This document shows, piece after piece, positions 5,856 to 12,417 of a DNA stretch of 12,417 bases (positions are counted from its first letter, which is position 1; each line of letters begins with the position of its first letter). Source of the stretch: Candidatus Atribacter fermentans. GTDB taxonomy: Bacteria; Atribacterota; Atribacteria; Atribacterales; Atribacteraceae. The notes beneath the pieces were generated by a model, which ran no database searches, was not told where the DNA came from, and was given only the letters and a program-made list of their open reading frames with translations. A program made the translations under genes and the position numbers. The stretch is from NCBI GenBank assembly GCA_012517485.1, contig JAAYUT010000009.1:1-12417 (forward strand), written 5' to 3'.

Positions 5856-8249
5856 TTAAATCAAGGCTTTTCTGGTTTTCATCTCAGCAAAGCGGTTAGC
5901 AACCAAAATAAGACGAGGATTTCTAATTTTTTGGTCTCTGAAAATATTGTTTAAAATTATTTCTTCTATTAAATCTGCAATTTCCTTATCATTTCGAAGA
6001 TGATAGAGAAAATTCCAGATTGCTGGAGGTTTGATAATTTTTTGGTTAGATTGTTCTATAAGAGGATTAAAATCGTTGAGGGAATTGGAAATTTTATGAA
6101 TCAAAGCTCGGCTTGAATGACCTTGGTTTATCGCATTGGCAATTTTTTCTCCCAAATCCCAGGCAATTTTCAACTCTGACCAAGTTAAAGTTTCTTTGAA
6201 AACAGTCACTTTATCTTTAACATGATTGTCTTCTCCTGGATAGAGATAGTTTTTTGAAGCGCCAAGAGCTTCTTCTACCAAAGAACCAGTCCGAATAACC
6301 GGATAATCATAAGGAACGCACACCATCCCTCCCGAGAGGGTATACATCGGGTTCTTGCCGGTATATTCTTGAAACGATTCTCTTATTTTTCTAGCCAGGT
6401 CAATAGTAGCTTCCCAATTTCCAACTATGAATAAATCATCACCACCTACAAAAACCGGATAAATTTTGGTTTGATCTGGATCGTACTTTCGAATTAGGTG
6501 TACCAGGTAGAAATTAAAAAAGAGCTCAATGCGTCTCGAAAGAGTCCGAATGCGAGAAAACGAGGTCGCTTCTCCAGAGCGTTCTTTTTCTTTGCTGGCG
6601 ATTTGAGAGAATAGTTTTCCCAGATTATCGAGATCCATTTTGAGATAAGCAAGCCTGGGGCTTCCGATTTTTTTGCCATTGTCATCAGAATGAAGACTGG
6701 TGAGAGCAATTTGATCAAAGTTCTGTTTTGGGAAAGAAAAGCTTCCGGAGAGGAATCCATCCAAGAGAGATTGATCTGGAGCATGAAGGTCCATACTTTC
6801 CAACCGATAAATTTTCTCGTCGACTTTCATTTTTGGGAAAGAATCAACAAAATTAATGTTATACCCAAGCAAAACAAAGAAATCAAAAATAGAAGAAGGA
6901 GGAAACCGATGATCTGAGGATATTCTTTTTTCAACAAGATATTTGGCATTTTTCAAAGTGTTAGTGAGTTCCACCAGTGACTGACAAATTGGGCAAAGAA
7001 CTTCACCCTGATCCTCATAGGGAGTTCCTTTGCGTCCACATGAAACGCAATGTTCCCGCTCTTGGATTAATTCATTCTTAGGGACAAAGAGTTGATCATA
7101 GAGGTCTGCTTTGATTTCCCAAAAACGCCGCTGTTTTTCTTTGGACATCGTATCGTGAAGTTTTTCAAGGATGATCGGAAATGAAAAAATGCCTTCCAAG
7201 TCCGATTTCACCGAAGAAAAGGTAAATGCAATTTCTCCTTGGTGGAGGCCCCAAAGTATAGATGTAACCTTCTTTCGGATTTGAATCAGTTTATCCTCGC
7301 AGGAACAGGGCAGAAGGAGCTGGAAATTTCCTCCACCCACATAGAGGATATTGGCGGGAGTCAACCGACATTGATCTAAAATATATTTTGCGACATATCG
7401 AGGAATGAGATCTAAATATACCGATCGTCCCTTGAGGCTTCGAGCTGCTTTTTTTGATGGAATATTAAAAATGAAATTTTGTATTCCGGAAAGATCGCCC
7501 TCAACAACTAAAAAAATATCTTTCAACCCAACAGTACCATCTTTCTGCAAAATCCATTTTTTTATTTCATGAAAATCTTTTGTTTCAAGAATACCCTGCT
7601 TCCAATCCAAATAAAGAGCATGAGCAAGAGCTGCGGTGACCCGTAAATGGTCAAAAAGCGATATATCACTTTTAAATCGCGTGGTTTGGGCTGGAACCGA
7701 AGAGAAATAAATTTCAAGGATTCCTAAAAGTTTTTCAAGAGTATCAATCATTGGAAAATCGGTTAGCATTTGATCCATAAGTAATTTATAATTTTCGGTT
7801 TCCGTTGTGTCTTTTGCAGTAGGCATGAGCGTTTCATAGTCAAGGGGTTTTAATGTGTAATAGAGTGGCTTTGTATTTTTATCATTTTGAGAAAAAATTG
7901 AAAGGAGAGGGACTTTGTAATACATCTGAAGGTTTTCTTCATCTTCTTCCCGTTCTGCAGCTGAAATCCAATCTGCTATCTGGAGAATGAGTTCTTCTGG
8001 AGTACGAGGATCGTGATGGAAAAGGACGAGTTTCTCAACTTCTTCGGTGAAGAGGTCTTTTAATCGTGGATTTAAAAAAGAATTTTGGGCACTCCTTAGG
8101 GTTTGGATTAAAAAAGCTGAATATTTAGCGTGTACATGGTTTACTTTCTCCTTACGGAGGTTTTCAGGTAGATCAAAATAACGGCATCTTTCAAGAGCTT
8201 TTCCAACATCATGAAGTAAAGCCCCAAGGACGAATTGTTCTCCATTCAT
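5856..8249 (-). CDS. cas10: Cas10/Csm1, type III-A large subunit (HD nuclease and cyclic oligoadenylate synthetase)
   Basis: This is the large subunit and signalling enzyme of the Csm complex, 797 aa, full length. The HD domain is N-terminal: LLHDVGK with H13/D14, H40, FHHD with H78/H79/D80, and D93 in IADW, as expected for target-activated ssDNA cleavage. A first palm-like domain has GDLSGIQNFIF (251-261) and the degenerate YVGGGNFQ (303-310). A zinc knuckle has C401, C404, C419, C422. The second palm has YLKMDLDNLGKLF (535-547) and FVGGDD (600-605). The intact GGDD indicates cyclic oligoadenylate synthesis, fitting the CARF effector at the operon end. The start is ATG 8249, with AAGGAGGG just upstream. 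It is first in the operon, with a promoter-like element about 40 nt upstream. Confidence 0.97.
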   Translation of the reverse strand: MNGEQFVLGALLHDVGKALERCRYFDLPENLRKEKVNHVHAKYSAFLIQTLRSAQNSFLNPRLKDLFTEEVEKLVLFHHDPRTPEELILQIADWISAAEREEDEENLQMYYKVPLLSIFSQNDKNTKPLYYTLKPLDYETLMPTAKDTTETENYKLLMDQMLTDFPMIDTLEKLLGILEIYFSSVPAQTTRFKSDISLFDHLRVTAALAHALYLDWKQGILETKDFHEIKKWILQKDGTVGLKDIFLVVEGDLSGIQNFIFNIPSKKAARSLKGRSVYLDLIPRYVAKYILDQCRLTPANILYVGGGNFQLLLPCSCEDKLIQIRKKVTSILWGLHQGEIAFTFSSVKSDLEGIFSFPIILEKLHDTMSKEKQRRFWEIKADLYDQLFVPKNELIQEREHCVSCGRKGTPYEDQGEVLCPICQSLVELTNTLKNAKYLVEKRISSDHRFPPSSIFDFFVLLGYNINFVDSFPKMKVDEKIYRLESMDLHAPDQSLLDGFLSGSFSFPKQNFDQIALTSLHSDDNGKKIGSPRLAYLKMDLDNLGKLFSQIASKEKERSGEATSFSRIRTLSRRIELFFNFYLVHLIRKYDPDQTKIYPVFVGGDDLFIVGNWEATIDLARKIRESFQEYTGKNPMYTLSGGMVCVPYDYPVIRTGSLVEEALGASKNYLYPGEDNHVKDKVTVFKETLTWSELKIAWDLGEKIANAINQGHSSRALIHKISNSLNDFNPLIEQSNQKIIKPPAIWNFLYHLRNDKEIADLIEEIILNNIFRDQKIRNPRLILVANRFAEMKTRKALI

Positions 8250-8288
8250 TTATGTCCCTCCTTGAAGAATTTAACAACTTTTTTGCTT

Positions 8289-8317
8289 ATTATACATATA
8301 AATATCTATTAAGTAAA
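8289..8317 (-). promoter_or_regulatory. Candidate sigma70-type promoter of the type III-A operon
   Basis: On the minus strand a perfect TATAAT (8294-8289) lies 17 bp from TTTACT (8317-8312), which matches four of six bases of TTGACA. A start near 8282 would leave a leader of about 33 nt containing the cas10 SD (AAGGAGGG). The surrounding DNA is extremely AT-rich, so chance matches are likely, but spacing and position are right. Confidence 0.5.
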
Positions 8318-8375
8318 AATATAAAATATAAAAATATAATATTGTATTTGTTATATAAGATACCCTAAAAAAGAG

Positions 8376-8433
8376 GTTGTTGATCGTTCATTTATCGAGT
8401 GGTATAAATATATTTCGTCTGTTGATGATCGTT
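8376..8433 (+). repeat. Two-copy direct repeat of 13 bp in the divergent region
   Basis: Copy one is gttgttgatcgtt (8376-8388) and copy two gttgatgatcgtt (8421-8433), identical at 12 of 13 positions and 45 bp apart centre to centre. Each copy overlaps the -35-like element of a possible cas6 promoter. The spacing is about four helical turns, which would suit a regulator binding both sites, or it may be a local duplication. Confidence 0.45.
8380..8408 (+). promoter_or_regulatory. Candidate sigma70-type promoter of the type I-B operon
   Basis: TTGATC (8380-8385) and TATAAA (8403-8408) are separated by 17 bp and match the consensus at four and five of six bases. Transcription would start near 8415, giving a leader of roughly 210-220 nt before cas6. 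A weaker second candidate, TTGATG (8422-8427) with TATAGC (8446-8451) at 18 bp, lies in the second copy of a direct repeat. A possible late -10 (TAGAAT, 8571-8576) lacks a -35. Confidence 0.4.
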
Positions 8434-8490
8434 TTAATCTAATTTTATAGCTTTCTTCGACTCAAAAAAATGAAAATTGCCTGAATTTTT

Positions 8491-8506
8491 CCTACATGGA
8501 TGTAGG
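8491..8506. promoter_or_regulatory. Perfect palindrome cctacat-gg-atgtagg, operator-like
   Basis: Seven-base arms pair perfectly around GG. No T-run follows on the plus strand and only A residues follow on the minus strand, so it is not an intrinsic terminator. In the DNA it could bind a dimeric repressor; in the cas6 leader RNA it could form a small hairpin. It is more GC-rich than its surroundings. Confidence 0.45.
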
Positions 8507-8513
8507 ATGAGCT

Positions 8514-8563
8514 ACTTTCACAGTTATTATTCATAATAGTTAATTACTATACCAAATGAAAGT
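8514..8563 (+). repeat. Nested palindromes in the cas6 leader
   Basis: An outer inverted repeat actttca (8514-8520) / tgaaagt (8557-8563) encloses two inner perfect ones: tattat-tc-ataata (8525-8538) and atagt-taatt-actat (8536-8550). The inner two share bases and so would form alternative structures. The segment ends aatgaaag, like the 3' ends of many CRISPR repeats. The actual function is unknown. Confidence 0.45.
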
Positions 8564-8607
8564 TTTTTGTTAGAATATTTTATGGTTTAATTAACTGAAA
8601 TGAAGAG

Positions 8608-8614
8608 AGGAGGG
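8608..8614 (+). promoter_or_regulatory. Strong SD (AGGAGGG) placed for a CTG start of cas6
   Basis: AGGAGGG is the strongest SD in front of cas6, but it is 20 nt from GTG 8635 and only 8 nt from the in-frame CTG at 8623. GTG 8635 has a weaker TGAGG (8624-8628) 6 nt upstream. Confidence 0.5.
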
Positions 8615-8634
8615 AATATTCACTGAGGATAAAA

Positions 8635-9363
8635 GTGAATTTACAATCTCAGCACTCAATTTTCTTACCTATTCATCACAATACTCACCTTCAAGGTTTT
8701 ATTTATTCGAATCTCAATAATAGCTTAGCTGATATGCTTCACAATCAAGGGTATCAATTAGGTCAAAGAAACTTTAAATTATTTACCTTTTCCCGCCTGA
8801 TGGGGAAAATGAATTTTAATCCAGAAAAGGGTTTCACTTTTTATCCCCCGGTTTCATTGATCATTGCTTCTCCAAAAGTCGATATTTTAGAGAGTTTAGC
8901 TCATTATTTGATTAAAAAGAAAGGATCATTATTAGGAAAAAATACTGTTTGGGCTGAAAGTATAGAAGTCATGGTTGATAAAAAATTCACTTCTGAAGTA
9001 AAAATCATAATGCTTTCGCCAATTGTTATGTATAGTACCTTATATCGTCCTGATGGAAAAAAGAAAACCTACTATTATAATCCTTGGGAAAAAGAGTTTT
9101 CAGAAAAGTTGAAAGACAATCTTCTGAAAAAATTGACCCTCATAAGTAGTGATACAAACCCCAGTCAAGACTACCAGTTCCAAATTACTCCTTTGCTTGT
9201 AAACAAAAACCATGAAAAGATTATTTTTTATAAACAAACTGTCATTCATGGTTGGATGGGGCAATATCAGGTATCAGGAAGCCCAGAACTTATTAGAGTT
9301 GCTTACAGCGCAGGTTTAGGATGCAAAAATTCAGCCGGTTTCGGGTGTTTTGAAATTCAATGA
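8635..9363 (+). CDS. cas6: Cas6, CRISPR repeat-cleaving endoribonuclease
   Basis: Cas6 cleaves pre-crRNA within the repeats to give crRNAs with an 8-nt 5' handle. Family features are FLPIHHNTHLQGFIYSNL near the N-terminus, MLHNQGY with H36 as probable catalytic histidine (Y40 and K48 nearby), FTFSRL (50-55), and the C-terminal glycine-rich loop GLGCKNSAGFG (227-237). The protein is 242 aa from GTG 8635. Upstream in-frame codons from CTG 8623 would add L/M-R-I-K, giving the MRIKV-type start common in Cas6 and placing the gene behind AGGAGGG with 8 nt spacing, so the true start may be 8623. It is first in the I-B operon and followed after 18 nt by cas8b. As the only Cas6 here it probably serves both systems. 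Confidence 0.94.
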   Translation: MNLQSQHSIFLPIHHNTHLQGFIYSNLNNSLADMLHNQGYQLGQRNFKLFTFSRLMGKMNFNPEKGFTFYPPVSLIIASPKVDILESLAHYLIKKKGSLLGKNTVWAESIEVMVDKKFTSEVKIIMLSPIVMYSTLYRPDGKKKTYYYNPWEKEFSEKLKDNLLKKLTLISSDTNPSQDYQFQITPLLVNKNHEKIIFYKQTVIHGWMGQYQVSGSPELIRVAYSAGLGCKNSAGFGCFEIQ

Positions 9364-9365
9364 GG

Positions 9366-9375
9366 AAGGAGGTGA
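9366..9375 (+). promoter_or_regulatory. Strong SD of cas8b
   Basis: The bases aaggaggtga are complementary to the 16S rRNA 3' end over ten positions and lie 6 nt before ATG 9382. They begin 3 bases after the cas6 stop, so translation of the two genes may be coupled. Confidence 0.6.
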
Positions 9376-9381
9376 GAGCTT

Positions 9382-11169
9382 ATGCTTGAGACTATAAAAG
9401 AGTTAGGTGAATGGATTATCAATGAAAAAGAAAAAGAAACTCTTTCGGTTTTAATTGAAAACCCATTTCCGCAACAACAACCAAAAAAGGAATTTATTCA
9501 TTTGGTGGTCTGTTTTCAAAATCAGCTCTTTGAAAAGGTTTTTATCGAAGAATTTGACTCGAATAAAATCATGATGTATCTCTATCGCAAAGGAGCATCA
9601 AATGGTCCCGATTTTACTCCTTGTGCGAAACTCATTGACCCAAAAAAAACCTGGAGCATGAAAATTCGTGGGTGGTTTGAAAAAGTTCTTAAGAATAGAA
9701 ATGATTTAGAAACCGAAGATAAAAATTTTATTACTTCTATACTCAAAGAAATGCAAGACAAAGAACCTATCATTTTATCCGAAATAGAAAGATTAACCAA
9801 GGAATTTACTACAAAAACCAATTGTCTTATTTCAATTAAAATTGATGGAAAGTATATTGGTGAATATGCGATTTTTAAAAAAATCCTCCTTAAATTGGTC
9901 AATGAGAAATTCGACACTGTATCTGCTTCGAATCAAACCTGTTCAATCTGCGGGAAGATGCGAGAGAAGGTATATGGGAATGCCAGTCCATATACTTTTT
10001 ATACTATTGATAAACCTGGTTTTATTGTAGGAGGATTTAAAGAACAACTATCCTGGAAAAACTTTCCAGTTTGTTCAGAATGTATTTTAGCTATTGAAGA
10101 AGGTAAAAAATTTCTCCAGCAAAATTTGATGTTCAACTTTTATGGTCTTCAGTATTTTTTAATTCCGCAATTCCTTTTGGGTAAGGATTTTGTTAAAAAT
10201 GAGACGCTACAAGCACTTAAAGGAAATCGAACCATATCTCTATCGAATATTGAACAGAAAAAATTCCTAATAACTGAAGATGATATTCTTGAAGTCTTGG
10301 CAAAAGAAAACGATGTTTTAAATTTTAATTTTCTATTCATTCGAAAAGTTCAATCTGCTGAGAGAATTCTCCTGGTTATTGAAGATGTTTTTCCTTCACG
10401 GTTAAAAAGGATTTTTGAGGCAAAAAGGAGAGTTGACCAATTATGTGATGAAGAAAATTATAATTTTTCTTATATTCGACAATTTTTTGGAAAAACTGAA
10501 CCCGAAAAGAAAAACGCCGATCTTAACGGCTATTTTTTGAACGTCATTGATTCAATTTTTACTGGGAAAAAAATAAATAAAACTTTTTTATATCAATTCT
10601 TTATGAAAGATATTCGGAGAGCATTTCAACGGGACGAATATTTTCCACTAATAACGAAAAAAGCTTTTTGTAATCTCCTGTTTTTTCAGGATTTAGATAT
10701 TATTTCCTTTGGTCAGAATGGAGTTGAATACCTGATGAACCAAAATCAATTCATTGAGGATTTTTTTAAAAAATATGGAGAATTTATGAATGACTCTGTT
10801 AAGAGGGGAATCGTTTTGGTTGGAGTTTTGACCGAACTATTACTTAGAAAACAATATCATGACCGGAAAGCAAAACCTTTTATGAAAAATCTTAAAGGAC
10901 TTCGAATGAATGAAAAGGATATTCGTGGCCTTCTTCCCAAGATTCAAAACAAATTCAATGAATATGATTCATTCGATCAAGGGAAAAGAATGATTGCAAC
11001 TTTAGCAACTGAATATTTAATGAATGGAGGAGAAAATTGGAAAATGTCAGTAGATGAAATCAATTTTTTCTTCGCAGCGGGCATAAATTTAGCTAGTGAA
11101 GTTGCTCAAATTATTTATCAAAAAGAAATACCCGAGGAGGTTCGAGAAAGTGACCCAAGTAATCAATAA
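9382..11169 (+). CDS. cas8b1: Cas8b1/Csh1-type large subunit of the type I-B Cascade (TM1802-like)
   Basis: Cas8b is the large subunit of the I-B Cascade, which recognises the PAM and recruits Cas3. The 595-aa protein has the paired CxxC zinc motif of the TM1802/Csh1 group: CSIC at 187-190 and CSEC at 231-234, with the intervening FIVGGFKEQLSWKNFPVC stretch typical of it. The C-terminal region is helical (DEINFFFAAGINLASEVAQIIY, residues about 558-579), matching where Cas8b proteins carry a small-subunit-like bundle. The start ATG 9382 follows a ten-base SD. The last 20 nt overlap cas7. Cas8 proteins diverge strongly, so the subtype rests on the zinc motif and on the Csh2-type Cas7 and Cas5b that follow. 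Confidence 0.9.
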   Translation: MLETIKELGEWIINEKEKETLSVLIENPFPQQQPKKEFIHLVVCFQNQLFEKVFIEEFDSNKIMMYLYRKGASNGPDFTPCAKLIDPKKTWSMKIRGWFEKVLKNRNDLETEDKNFITSILKEMQDKEPIILSEIERLTKEFTTKTNCLISIKIDGKYIGEYAIFKKILLKLVNEKFDTVSASNQTCSICGKMREKVYGNASPYTFYTIDKPGFIVGGFKEQLSWKNFPVCSECILAIEEGKKFLQQNLMFNFYGLQYFLIPQFLLGKDFVKNETLQALKGNRTISLSNIEQKKFLITEDDILEVLAKENDVLNFNFLFIRKVQSAERILLVIEDVFPSRLKRIFEAKRRVDQLCDEENYNFSYIRQFFGKTEPEKKNADLNGYFLNVIDSIFTGKKINKTFLYQFFMKDIRRAFQRDEYFPLITKKAFCNLLFFQDLDIISFGQNGVEYLMNQNQFIEDFFKKYGEFMNDSVKRGIVLVGVLTELLLRKQYHDRKAKPFMKNLKGLRMNEKDIRGLLPKIQNKFNEYDSFDQGKRMIATLATEYLMNGGENWKMSVDEINFFFAAGINLASEVAQIIYQKEIPEEVRESDPSNQ

Positions 11170-12067
11170 TCGATCAGAAATTTTATTTCTCTATGACGTA
11201 AGCTGGAGCAATCCTAATGGTGACCCGGTTGACGAAAATAAACCGCGCATTGATGAAGAGACCAATCGAAATATTGTGACTGACGTGAGATTAAAAAGAA
11301 CCATAAGAGATTACCTCCATGATTACCGAAGTTTGGATATATTTATTCAGGAAATAAGAGAAGACAACAAAAAACTTGTTACAAAAGAAAAGAGGATGGA
11401 AAGCTTTAAAAATCAAAATGAAGAGGTGATCAAACAATGTATAGATATCCGACTTTTTGGAGCAACAATAGCTATTGAAAATTATACATTAGCACTGACT
11501 GGTCCAGTACAATTTAAATTTGGAAAATCTCTTCACCGGGTAGTACCTGTTTTTATAAAGGGAACAACCGTTATGCCTTCTGGTGAAGATAGAGCTCAAG
11601 GCACTTTTACCGAAAGATATGTGCTTCCCTATTCACTTATTTCTTTTTATGGTGTCGTCAATGAAAAAGCAGCTCAAAATCAGGGATATGCTTTAGCCAC
11701 TGATCAGGATATTCAACTCTTATTAGAAGCTATATGGAATGGAACAAAAAACCTTATATCGGTTTCAAAAGCGGGACATCAGCCTAGAATGCTTGTTTGG
11801 ATTCAATACCAGCGAGATAGGTATCACATTGGTGAGCTTGACAATATGATTCAATTTGTGCATGAAAAAAACGATGAAGAAATTCGTGCAGTAGGAGAGG
11901 GAACAATTGAAATCAATCAATTATTTACAGCTTTGCAGAAAAGAAAAAATGACATTCTTACCCTTGGTTATCAAATTGATGATCAAGTTAAGTTCACTCT
12001 TAACGGAGAAGGAACTACCTTTCCAAAAGTATTTTCTGATTATCCTCTTCAACCATTTCATTTTTAA
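11150..12067 (+). CDS. cas7: Cas7/Csh2, type I-B Cascade backbone subunit
   Basis: This is the backbone subunit of the I-B Cascade, binding crRNA along the spacer. The 305-aa protein shows clear Csh2 features: EILFLYDV (10-17), NPNGDP (21-26), NKPRID (30-35), VTDVRLKRTIRDYL (43-56), and later AQGTFTERYVLPYSLISFYGV. The start is GTG 11150: GAGGAGG (11134-11140) lies 9 nt upstream and the Csh2 N-terminus begins just here. A longer reading from 11096 lies inside cas8b and has no SD. The gene overlaps the end of cas8b by 20 nt, a sign of coupled translation, and is followed 12 nt later by cas5. Confidence 0.96.
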   Translation: MTQVINNRSEILFLYDVSWSNPNGDPVDENKPRIDEETNRNIVTDVRLKRTIRDYLHDYRSLDIFIQEIREDNKKLVTKEKRMESFKNQNEEVIKQCIDIRLFGATIAIENYTLALTGPVQFKFGKSLHRVVPVFIKGTTVMPSGEDRAQGTFTERYVLPYSLISFYGVVNEKAAQNQGYALATDQDIQLLLEAIWNGTKNLISVSKAGHQPRMLVWIQYQRDRYHIGELDNMIQFVHEKNDEEIRAVGEGTIEINQLFTALQKRKNDILTLGYQIDDQVKFTLNGEGTTFPKVFSDYPLQPFHF

Positions 12068-12079
12068 ATGGAGTAGGGT

Positions 12080-12417
12080 ATGAAATATTTAGCTTTTGAC
12101 ATTTATGGGGATTATGCTCATTTCAAGAAGTTCTATACAACCTCATCTCCGTTAACTTTTTCTATCCCACCACCACCCACTATTGGAGGCATGATCGCTG
12201 CAATTTGTGGAATTGATAAAAAAAATTATTTAGATATTTTATCATTTACAAAATGTCAGTATGCAATTCGTATTCTGAACCCAATCCATAAAGTACGTAT
12301 GGGCTTAAATCATATCAACACAAAAGGAAATGCTTGGCAATTAATTAGCAAAAAGAATCATGAACCAAGAACGCAAATCCGTACTGAATTCCTTAAGTCA
12401 CCACGATATCGAATTTA
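12080..12417 (+). CDS. cas5b: Cas5b/Cas5h, type I-B Cascade 5'-handle subunit (partial, runs off the right edge)
   Basis: Cas5 caps the crRNA 5' handle in the I-B Cascade. The first 112 residues are visible: MKYLAFDIYGDYAHFKKFYT, then SSPLTFSIPPPPTIGGMIAAICG, which is the conserved Cas5 N-terminal signature (FDxxGDYAHFRKFYTTSSPLTFxxPPPT in the family), followed by a basic stretch. ATG 12080 lies 12 nt after the cas7 stop, with GGAG/AGGG upstream. The frame is open to the window end. In I-B operons of this type the next genes are usually cas3, cas4, cas1 and cas2, which would lie to the right; none is visible here. Confidence 0.95.
   Translation, partial: MKYLAFDIYGDYAHFKKFYTTSSPLTFSIPPPPTIGGMIAAICGIDKKNYLDILSFTKCQYAIRILNPIHKVRMGLNHINTKGNAWQLISKKNHEPRTQIRTEFLKSPRYRI

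Larger units (their letters stand above)
8250..8634. other. Divergent regulatory region between the III-A and I-B operons
   Basis: This 385-bp, very AT-rich stretch separates cas10 and cas6, which point away from each other. No ORF of meaningful length is present. It contains a promoter-like element for each direction, a near-perfect 13-bp direct repeat, and several palindromes in what would be the cas6 leader. No CRISPR array (regularly spaced repeats of about 30 bp) is present. Confidence 0.8.

Noticed and set aside
8600..8626. Eight-codon mini-ORF ending on the cas6 CTG
   Set aside because: No SD of its own and too short to call a gene; kept only as a remark on possible coupling.
8250..8634. 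A CRISPR array between the two operons
   Set aside because: No repeats of 25-40 bp at regular spacing; only a 13-bp two-copy direct repeat and short palindromes.
11096..11149. Eighteen-residue N-terminal extension of Cas7
   Set aside because: The region is cas8b coding sequence; GTG 11150 has a good SD and gives the normal Csh2 N-terminus.

Overview
The window is a CRISPR-Cas locus with two divergently transcribed effector operons. The sequence is AT-rich, with bacterial-type Shine-Dalgarno (SD) sites (AGGAGG variants before most genes), GTG as well as ATG starts, and tight gene packing. The gene types (a TM1802-type Cas8b, Csh2-type Cas7, a full Csm set and a TM1812/Csx1-type CARF protein) fit an anaerobic, possibly thermophilic bacterium such as Atribacterota, Thermotogota or a clostridial lineage. 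The sequence alone does not settle the taxon.

Layout. (1) 1-129, plus strand: C-terminal end of a small CxxCxGxG zinc-cluster protein. (2) 130-669: no gene, but several imperfect palindromic repeats of dispersed intergenic type. (3) 670-8249, minus strand: a complete type III-A operon in the order cas10 (csm1), csm2, csm3, csm4, csm5 and a csx1/csm6-position CARF-HEPN gene. Genes overlap by 4 nt or lie 2-43 nt apart. (4) 8250-8634: AT-rich divergent regulatory region with promoter-like elements for both operons and several palindromes. (5) 8635-12417, plus strand: type I-B operon cas6, cas8b1, cas7 (csh2), cas5b, running off the right edge. cas3, cas4, cas1 and cas2 are not in the window and would be expected further right.

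How the genes work together. Cas6 is the only pre-crRNA endonuclease visible and probably feeds both complexes. In the III-A complex all catalytic signatures look intact: Cas10 HD (H13/D14), Cas10 palm GGDD (602-605) for cyclic oligoadenylate synthesis, and the Csm3 backbone aspartate (D35) for target RNA cleavage. The last gene encodes the likely cyclic-oligoadenylate effector. It is unusually long (571 aa): a Csx1-type CARF domain with a DVTHSFR motif, a HEPN RNase motif (RNEFAH), and about 160 extra C-terminal residues that look like a second Rossmann/CARF-like domain with a TGGTTAM motif. This CARF-HEPN-CARF-like protein is the most interesting item. Second are the cas6 leader (a possible solitary CRISPR-repeat-like element and a possible CTG start for Cas6) and the tandem promoter-like repeats. 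No CRISPR array is visible.
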